A stretch of DNA of 64,000 bases, taken from contig NZ_JAOQJW010000004.1 of NCBI RefSeq assembly GCF_025567265.1, positions 62,001 to 126,000 on the forward strand. Direction: 5' to 3'. A model generated the notes under the pieces. That model saw nothing but the letters and a program-made list of their open reading frames with translations. It was not told the DNA's origin and searched no databases. The position numbers were made by a program, and so were the translations under genes. This DNA comes from Dorea_A amylophila. Its GTDB lineage: Bacteria; Bacillota; Clostridia; Lachnospirales; Lachnospiraceae. Of the stretch, positions 58,093 to 64,000 are shown one piece after another. The stretch's first letter is position 1; every line of letters begins with the position of its first letter.

Positions 58093-60210
58093 TTAGTCAT
58101 TTTTGCTGGATAAAATCTTCTCCTGTACAGACTTCGGTACTGGCTCGTATTTCTCGAAGAACATTGAGTAGTTACCACGTCCCTGTGTTCTGGAACGTAA
58201 GTCTGTAGAGTATCCAAACATTTCTGACAATGGAACGAATCCACGAACGATCTTTCCACCACCGAGGTCATCCATACCTTCGATACGTCCACGACGTGAG
58301 TTAATGTCTCCAATAACATCACCCATGTACTCTTCCGGCATAGTAACTTCAACTCTCATGATAGGCTCAAGAAGAACCGGAGATGCCTTCTTCATAGCGT
58401 CCTTAAATGCAAGAGAACCTGCAATATGGAAAGCCATTTCACTTGAATCGACTTCATGGTAAGAACCGTCATATACGTTAGCCTTAAGACCAACAACCGG
58501 GAATCCTCCAAGGATACCAGACTGCATAGCCTCTTCGATACCTTCACCTACAGCCGGGATATATTCCTTCGGAATAGCTCCACCAACTACAGAAGATTCG
58601 AATTTGAATGTTTCCTCACCGTTAACATCCATTGGCTCGAATTTAACTTTACAGTGTCCGTACTGTCCACGTCCACCTGACTGTTTTGCATATTTGCTGT
58701 CGACATCAACTGGTTTTGTAAATGCTTCTTTGTAAGCAACCTGAGGAGCACCTACATTAGCTTCTACCTTGAACTCACGAAGAAGTCTGTCTACGATGAT
58801 TTCAAGATGAAGTTCTCCCATTCCGGCGATGATTGTCTGTCCAGTCTCCTGATCAGTATGAGCACGGAATGTAGGGTCTTCTTCAGCCAGTTTTGCAAGA
58901 GATTCACCAAGTTTACCCTGGGAAGCTTTTGTCTTAGGCTCGATAGCAAGCTCGATAACTGGTTCTGGGAATTCCATTGATTCCAGAATTACAGGATGCT
59001 GCTCGTCACAGATTGTATCACCTGTTGTAGTGAATTTAAATCCGATAGCGGCTGCGATATCACCTGAATATACTTTATCAAGCTCTTCACGTTTGTTGGC
59101 ATGCATCTGAAGGATACGTCCAACACGCTCTTTTTTATTCTTTGTAGCATTCAGTACATAAGAACCTGAGTTCATTGTACCAGAGTAAACTCTGAAGTAT
59201 GCCAGTTTACCTACGAATGGGTCTGTCATAATCTTGAATGCAAGTGCTGAGAACGGCTCTTCATCTGAAGAATGTCTTACAACCTCATTACCATCCTCAT
59301 CCACACCATCGATTGGTGGGATATCTGTTGGTGCAGGCATGTACTCAAGGATTGCATCAAGAAGTTTCTGTACACCTTTGTTTCTGTAAGCTGAACCACA
59401 GCAAACAGGAACTGCTGTACACTCGCATGTTGCTTTTCTGAGTGCTTTCTTCATATCTTCAACAGATGGTTCTTCACCTTCCAGATACTGCATCATCAGA
59501 TCATCATCAAGATCGCAGATCTTCTCTACCATTTCTGTATGGTAAAGTTCTGCATCATCTGCCATATCTTCCGGGATATCTGTAACAGAAATGTCATTTC
59601 CCTTATCATCGTTGTAGATGTAAGCTTTCATTTCCATCAGGTCAATGATTCCCTTGAAGTCATCTTCTTTACCGATTGGTAACTGAAGACAAATAGCGTT
59701 CTTTCCAAGTCTGGTCTTAATCTGGTCTACTGCATTGTAGAAATCAGCACCCAGGATATCCATCTTATTGATGAATGCCATTCTTGGTACATTGTATGTG
59801 TCAGCCTGACGCCATACGTTTTCTGACTGAGGCTCAACACCACCCTTAGCACAGAAGACGCCGACAGCGCCGTCCAGTACACGGAGTGAACGCTCAACCT
59901 CTACAGTAAAGTCAACGTGTCCCGGAGTATCAATGATATTGATACGGTGCTCAAGAGCTCCCTTTTTAGGTTTTGTGAACTCTTCGAGTGTCCAGTGGCA
60001 TGTTGTAGCCGCAGAAGTGATTGTGATACCTCTTTCCTGCTCCTGTTCCATCCAGTCCATGGTAGCAGTACCTTCGTGAGTATCTCCAATCTTATAGTTA
60101 ACACCGGTATAGTACAGGATACGCTCGGTAAGAGTTGTCTTACCAGCATCGATATGCGCCATAATACCGATATTTCTTGTTCTCTCTAATGGATATTCTC
60201 TTCCAGCCAA
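58093..60210 (-). CDS. fusA: Elongation factor G
   Basis: A 705-residue translocase GTPase. AHIDAGKTTLTERIL (G1), RGITITSAATT (G2), DTPGHVDFT (G3) and NKMD (G4) precede domains II-V, including GRGQYGHCKVKFEP in domain IV and VIGDINSRRGRIEGMD in domain V. Second-to-last gene of the str operon, 18 bases after rpsG. Confidence 0.98.
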   Translation of the reverse strand: MAGREYPLERTRNIGIMAHIDAGKTTLTERILYYTGVNYKIGDTHEGTATMDWMEQEQERGITITSAATTCHWTLEEFTKPKKGALEHRINIIDTPGHVDFTVEVERSLRVLDGAVGVFCAKGGVEPQSENVWRQADTYNVPRMAFINKMDILGADFYNAVDQIKTRLGKNAICLQLPIGKEDDFKGIIDLMEMKAYIYNDDKGNDISVTDIPEDMADDAELYHTEMVEKICDLDDDLMMQYLEGEEPSVEDMKKALRKATCECTAVPVCCGSAYRNKGVQKLLDAILEYMPAPTDIPPIDGVDEDGNEVVRHSSDEEPFSALAFKIMTDPFVGKLAYFRVYSGTMNSGSYVLNATKNKKERVGRILQMHANKREELDKVYSGDIAAAIGFKFTTTGDTICDEQHPVILESMEFPEPVIELAIEPKTKASQGKLGESLAKLAEEDPTFRAHTDQETGQTIIAGMGELHLEIIVDRLLREFKVEANVGAPQVAYKEAFTKPVDVDSKYAKQSGGRGQYGHCKVKFEPMDVNGEETFKFESSVVGGAIPKEYIPAVGEGIEEAMQSGILGGFPVVGLKANVYDGSYHEVDSSEMAFHIAGSLAFKDAMKKASPVLLEPIMRVEVTMPEEYMGDVIGDINSRRGRIEGMDDLGGGKIVRGFVPLSEMFGYSTDLRSRTQGRGNYSMFFEKYEPVPKSVQEKILSSKND

Positions 60211-60228
60211 GATTTTTTCCTCCTATAA

Positions 60229-60696
60229 TTAGAAACGATAATGAGCAAATGCTTTGTTTGCTTCTGCCATCTTGTGCATGTCTTCTTTCTTCTTTACAGA
60301 TGCGCCTGTATTGTTTGCTGCATCCAGGATTTCGTTAGCCAGTCTTTCTTCCATTGTTTTCTCTCCTCTAGCACGAGAGTATACTGTCAGCCAACGAAGT
60401 GCAAGAGTCTGTCTTCTCTCAGGTCTAACCTCGATCGGCACCTGGTAGTTAGCTCCTCCGATACGTCTAGCCTTTACCTCAAGTACTGGCATGATGTTAT
60501 TCATAGCCTCTTCAAATACTTCGATAGCTGGCTTTTCGGCTTTTGCTTCAACTCTTTCAAACGCTCCGTATACGATTTTCTGTGCAACACCCTTCTTACC
60601 ATCAAGCATAATGTTGTTGACAAGCTTGGTTACCACTTTATTGTTGTATACTGGATCCGCTAATACGTCTCTTTTCTGAGTATGTCCTTTACGTGG
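60229..60696 (-). CDS. rpsG: 30S ribosomal protein S7
   Basis: A 155-residue primary 16S rRNA binder. PRKGHTQKRDVLADPVYNN start, KVVTKLVNNIMLDGKKG, YQVPIEVRPERRQTLALRWL, and AHYRF end. The start is a GTG at 60696, since the family begins (V/M)PRKG and AGGAGG lies upstream; eight earlier in-frame codons overlap the RBS. Confidence 0.97.
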   Translation of the reverse strand, partial: PRKGHTQKRDVLADPVYNNKVVTKLVNNIMLDGKKGVAQKIVYGAFERVEAKAEKPAIEVFEEAMNNIMPVLEVKARRIGGANYQVPIEVRPERRQTLALRWLTVYSRARGEKTMEERLANEILDAANNTGASVKKKEDMHKMAEANKAFAHYRF

Positions 60697-60879
60697 CACG
60701 GTCCTTCCCTCCTTAAACATCTTAATTTAATTCATCGGTACTCACATGTGTCTTTCTAATGATACTGTGTAGTGCATAGGGCATACATATATATACCTTG
60801 CAACTTACATAATCATAGTTCTGTTTGTGATTACATTTTTAATTGGTTTGAAATCTTATCTGTTGTCTATGCAATAGAT

Positions 60880-61302
60880 TTATTTCTTAGCATCTTTTGG
60901 TCTCTTAGCACCGTATTTAGAACGAGCCTGTCTTCTCTTAGCAACACCTGCTGTATCAAGTGTTCCTCTTACGATATGATATCTTGTACCTGGAAGGTCT
61001 TTTACTCTTCCTCCACGGATCAGAACAACACTATGCTCCTGAAGGTTGTGTCCTTCTCCCGGGATATAGCTTGTTACTTCGATTCCGTTAGACAGACGTA
61101 CTCTGGCGATCTTTCTAAGAGCTGAGTTAGGTTTCTTAGGTGTAGCAGTCTTAACAGCTGTACAAACACCTCTCTTCTGTGGTGCAGAAGTATTCGTACT
61201 TCTCTTCTTTAAAGAGTTGTATCCTTTCTGAAGTGCTGGTGCTGTAGACTTCTTTACAGATGTCTGACGTCCTTTTTTTACTAACTGGTTAAATGTTGGC
61301 AT
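60880..61302 (-). CDS. rpsL: 30S ribosomal protein S12
   Basis: A 140-residue decoding-centre protein. MPTFNQLVKKGR start, TPKKPNSALRKIARVRLSNG and IPGEGHNLQEHSVVLIRGGRVKDLPGTRYH are present. The lysines at the usual streptomycin-resistance positions (PKKPNS, GGRVKDLPG) are wild type. A lysine-rich insertion after residue 12 is common in Clostridia. AGGAGG precedes the ATG at 61302. First gene of the str operon here; the 158-base gap to rpsG shows no gene. Confidence 0.98.
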   Translation of the reverse strand: MPTFNQLVKKGRQTSVKKSTAPALQKGYNSLKKRSTNTSAPQKRGVCTAVKTATPKKPNSALRKIARVRLSNGIEVTSYIPGEGHNLQEHSVVLIRGGRVKDLPGTRYHIVRGTLDTAGVAKRRQARSKYGAKRPKDAKK

Positions 61303-61398
61303 TTCTTTCACCTCCTACGATTATAATAAGTTGCTTATTCATCTTGTGAATAGTCGCACATCAAAACAAAACGTTCCCATGCACGCTTGTTTAGTTTA

Positions 61399-61956
61399 TT
61401 ACGAATCATGATTCTTGTCAAGGGATTTCCCTTGATTTTTCACGTTTTTTGCCACTTTTTTCTTTTCATTATATTTCGCGATCTGATGCTTTATCAGGCT
61501 AAACAGCACGATACCTGTCAGTATGCCTGCGCTGTCAATACAGACATCCCTGAACTGACAGCTGCGCCCAGGCACGAATAGTTGATGGAATTCATCTGTT
61601 GCTGCGTATGCCGTACCTGCACACCAGCATAATAATCTGTTCTTTTTTCCCTGATCTTCCGCAAAAGAGTACGCAGTCCCCAGCATCAACACACCAAGGA
61701 CTGCGTATTCCGACGCATGCGCACATTTGCGTACCGGGAAATCTATCTTTTCCGCAAACTGCTCCTGTTTATCTTCCGGCCAGGATCTGTACTCCGGAAT
61801 CACGATATTTCCAATCAACTTTCCGACGGAGCGGCTCATTACCGTCGATTCATCTGCCTTTTTTGCTGAAAATGAAAAAATCATCGTCAGCCATATCAGC
61901 ACAAGAAACAGCCAGATAATTCCTGCCTTATTTCTCTTTCTCCTGTTTTCCGTCAT
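61399..61956 (-). CDS. VanZ-family membrane protein
   Basis: A 185-residue protein with four to five membrane segments and VanZ signatures RKCAHASEYAVLG (about 78-90), TDEFHQLFVPGRSCQFRDVCIDSAG (about 119-143). The C-terminal tail is basic. VanZ of Enterococcus gives low-level teicoplanin resistance; most clostridial homologues have no shown role in resistance. It stands alone between rpsL and the nucleotidyltransferase gene. Confidence 0.9.
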   Translation of the reverse strand: MTENRRKRNKAGIIWLFLVLIWLTMIFSFSAKKADESTVMSRSVGKLIGNIVIPEYRSWPEDKQEQFAEKIDFPVRKCAHASEYAVLGVLMLGTAYSFAEDQGKKNRLLCWCAGTAYAATDEFHQLFVPGRSCQFRDVCIDSAGILTGIVLFSLIKHQIAKYNEKKKVAKNVKNQGKSLDKNHDS

Positions 61957-62029
61957 ATTCTTTCCTGTCTTTTTTCTTCCTGTTCAATCACATGCTTTCG
62001 ATATCATACCTGCAGTTATATCCCGGATA

Positions 62030-62968
62030 TTACGCCTTAAGATCTGCAAACAGATCTTTCTGATATACACCGTCTGCAATCAATTTTGCAAATGACTCTA
62101 CTACAACCGGTTTGTCTTCTTTATAAGTTACGCCAAACCATTTATCCTTTGTCTCCAGAAGTCTAACACTTACTTTTCCCTTTTTCAGAAGTTCATCAAT
62201 ATAGATCGGGAGCAGATATTCACCTTTCAGTTCTTTTGCTTCATCCCCTTTGATATTCTCAAAGAATTCTACAAATCCTTCCTCCAGAAGTCCTACAAAC
62301 TCCGGTGTCAGTCCCCACATGTTCATCGATACATGTGCATTTACATCAATTCTATTTCCCTGAGATTCTGCTCCGTCTGATGTCTTTTTGATTTCATAAG
62401 TTTCTACGACATCTGTCAGATAATCATTCTCATCTACTGCACAAATTCCTCTTGTAACAGTTCCATTATCACTTAAAGTATTGCCGAGAATGAATCCGGC
62501 CATGCAAAGTTCTTTTGATTTTTCCGGTGTATAATTTTCCACAAGGAACTCATGAATCTTTACAAATGCTTCTTTTCCATAATAGTCATCTGCATTAATA
62601 ACTACGAATGGCTCTTTGATAATATCTTTACAAACTAGTACCGCCTGTCCTGTTCCCCACGGCTTGCTTCTCTTGGCCGGCTTTTCAATTCCTTTCGGGA
62701 GATCATCCAACTCCTGATATGCATAAGCAAATTCTATGTTCAATTCATTACAGATTCCTTCAATTCTTTTTCCGATCGCATCATGAAATGCATCTTTGAT
62801 ATCCTTACGAATGATAAATACTACTTTATTAAATCCGGCCTCTATTGCATCATGAATTGAATAATCCATAATGATCTCCCCATTTGGGCCTACCGGTTCC
62901 AGTTGCTTAATTCCGCCGCCAAAACGCGAACCCATTCCTGCAGCCATGATGACTAATGCTGTTTTCAT
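62030..62968 (-). CDS. Sugar-phosphate nucleotidyltransferase
   Basis: A 312-residue NTP-transferase-fold protein. The nucleotide loop AAGMGSRFGGGIKQLEPVG (residues 9-27) replaces the usual GxGTRxxPxTxxxPK, and the metal aspartates are in VINADDYYGKEAF (near 121). RGICAVDENDYLTDVVETYEI and MNMWGLTPEFVGLLE are family features. It probably activates a sugar 1-phosphate for envelope polysaccharide; the sugar and nucleotide are not readable. Confidence 0.85.
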   Translation of the reverse strand: MKTALVIMAAGMGSRFGGGIKQLEPVGPNGEIIMDYSIHDAIEAGFNKVVFIIRKDIKDAFHDAIGKRIEGICNELNIEFAYAYQELDDLPKGIEKPAKRSKPWGTGQAVLVCKDIIKEPFVVINADDYYGKEAFVKIHEFLVENYTPEKSKELCMAGFILGNTLSDNGTVTRGICAVDENDYLTDVVETYEIKKTSDGAESQGNRIDVNAHVSMNMWGLTPEFVGLLEEGFVEFFENIKGDEAKELKGEYLLPIYIDELLKKGKVSVRLLETKDKWFGVTYKEDKPVVVESFAKLIADGVYQKDLFADLKA

Positions 62969-63022
62969 AATTCTCTTTCTCCTTTGTTTATTTGTCTTTT
63001 TTACAGTTAAAATCAGTATAGC

Positions 63023-63068
63023 ACAAAAAAGCGGGATATACCATGACTGTTTATCATGCCATATCCCA
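63023..63068 (-). terminator. Terminator after glmS
   Basis: On the minus strand GGGATAT-CATGA pairs with TCATG-ATATCCC (two-base internal loop), followed by GC and T6. Confidence 0.8.
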
Positions 63069-63080
63069 CCCTGTTCATTT

Positions 63081-64000
63081 CTATTCTACTGTTACACTCT
63101 TTGCAAGGTTTCTCGGTTTATCTACATCCAGACCTTTTGCTACTGATACATAATATCCAAGTAACTGAAGCGGAATAACTGCAAGTGATGTTGCAAAATG
63201 AGGGTCTGTCTTTGGAATGTATACAGAAAAATCTGCGTTTTCTTCAATATTATAATGTCCAAATGTTGTAAGTCCCATCAGATATGCGCCACGGCTCTTA
63301 CACTCTACCATGTTGCTCAGTGTCTTTTCATATAATTCCGGCTGTGTCAGTACTCCGATAACCAGTGTACCCTCTTCAATCAGGGAAATCGTTCCGTGCT
63401 TCAATTCTCCTGCTGCATATGCCTCCGAATGAATATAGCTGATTTCTTTCATCTTAAGGCTTCCCTCAAGGGAAATCGCATAATCAATTCCACGACCGAT
63501 AAAGAAAATGTCTTTCGCATTCACCTGTTTGGATGCAAACCACTGAAGTCTCTCTTTATCCTCGATAATTCTTTGAATTTTCTCCGGAATGCTCTGAAGT
63601 TCTTCAATATATCCGGCATACTGTTCTTCTGTAATCTGTCCTCTGATCTTTGCAAACTGAATTGCAAGCGTATAAGCTGCGATCAACTGTGTGCTGTATG
63701 CTTTTGTTGTCGCAACTGCAATCTCCGGTCCTGCCAGTGTATAGTATACATTGTCTGCCTCTCTGGCAATAGAAGAACCGATTACATTCACGATACCAAG
63801 TGTCTTTACTCCCTGTTTCTTTGATTCTCTGAGTGCTGCCAGACTGTCTGCGGTCTCTCCTGACTGGCTGATAATGACTACCAGTCCTTTCGGATCAAGA
63901 ATCGGATTGCGATAGCGGAATTCTGATGCAAGTTCTACACGTACCGGAATTCTTGCCAGATCTTCCATGACATACTGTGCTGCCACTCCGACATGATATG
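63081..64000 (-). CDS. glmS: Glucosamine-fructose-6-phosphate aminotransferase, C-terminal part
   Basis: The C-terminal ~305 residues of GlmS, which makes glucosamine 6-phosphate for peptidoglycan. The frame is open at the right edge (YHVGVAAQYVMEDLARIPVRVELASEFRYRNP), so the glutaminase half lies outside. Two SIS sugar-isomerase domains are visible: ISQSGETADSLAAL with the phosphate-binding serines, and FIGRGIDYAISLEGSLKMKEISYIHSEAYAAGELKHG. The terminal KSVTVE motif is intact. Any glmS ribozyme would be outside the window. Confidence 0.97.
   Translation of the reverse strand, partial: YHVGVAAQYVMEDLARIPVRVELASEFRYRNPILDPKGLVVIISQSGETADSLAALRESKKQGVKTLGIVNVIGSSIAREADNVYYTLAGPEIAVATTKAYSTQLIAAYTLAIQFAKIRGQITEEQYAGYIEELQSIPEKIQRIIEDKERLQWFASKQVNAKDIFFIGRGIDYAISLEGSLKMKEISYIHSEAYAAGELKHGTISLIEEGTLVIGVLTQPELYEKTLSNMVECKSRGAYLMGLTTFGHYNIEENADFSVYIPKTDPHFATSLAVIPLQLLGYYVSVAKGLDVDKPRNLAKSVTVE

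Noticed and set aside
61303..61398. Possible leader regulation of the str operon by S12 or S7
   Set aside because: No S7-binding-like structure could be recognised in the 5' leader or the rpsL-rpsG gap by eye.

Overview
The window is a chromosomal segment of a low-GC, spore-forming Clostridia member, most likely Lachnospiraceae. This rests on gene content: type III glutamine synthetase, a DUF4317 protein, a Crh-type HPr next to whiA, rapZ and murB, an ECF vitamin-type transporter, a CwlC-like amidase with a SPOR domain, and the rpsL-rpsG-fusA-tuf order. Nearly all calls rest on reading motifs, start sites and repeats by eye; no database search was possible. Both ends cut genes: fabH lacks its 3' end on the left, and glmS lacks its 5' end on the right.

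Layout. 1-1.4 kb: fabH with a promoter bracketed by FabT-type boxes, then an ArsC/Spx-like protein. 1.4-6.6 kb is a patch of mobile DNA: a decayed Rpn-family nuclease, a DUF3169 membrane protein and its probable XRE regulator separated by an IS110-family element with a structured bridge-RNA-like leader, a 333-bp inverted-repeat element, and an ECF sigma/anti-sigma pair. 6.6-19.9 kb is housekeeping: MarR-FUSC exporter, L-serine dehydratase, DUF4317, tRNA-Leu, a surface 5'-nucleotidase, a seven-tRNA run behind a consensus promoter, and an rRNA methyltransferase-rdgB-yfcE operon. 19.9-31.3 kb: glnN, fba, an ECF transporter with a TudS-like desulfidase, tRNA-Glu, a lipid kinase, and crh-whiA-rapZ-murB. 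31.4-36 kb: a CBS-domain membrane protein, a shortened sigma-70-like protein, an amidase, a GntR regulator and rpiB.

36-47.4 kb is a sugar island: a D-allulose/D-tagatose 3-epimerase, two xylulokinase-type FGGY kinases, a DeoR regulator with a fructose-6-phosphate aldolase-like transaldolase, a rhamnulokinase/fuculokinase with a class II aldolase, and a PfkB kinase. It also holds two gene remnants, a uracil permease/ROK chimera and a degenerate GGDEF fragment.

47.5-56.8 kb is a 9.27-kb integrative mobilizable element inserted at the 3' end of tuf. It is bounded by exact 55-bp direct repeats and carries integrase, excisionase-like protein, RepA-like ATPase, MobL relaxase with an oriT candidate, TnpV, regulators and a complete-looking type I toxin-antitoxin locus with convergent promoters. 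56.8-64 kb is the str operon (rpsL-rpsG-fusA-tuf), then vanZ, a sugar nucleotidyltransferase and the 3' part of glmS.
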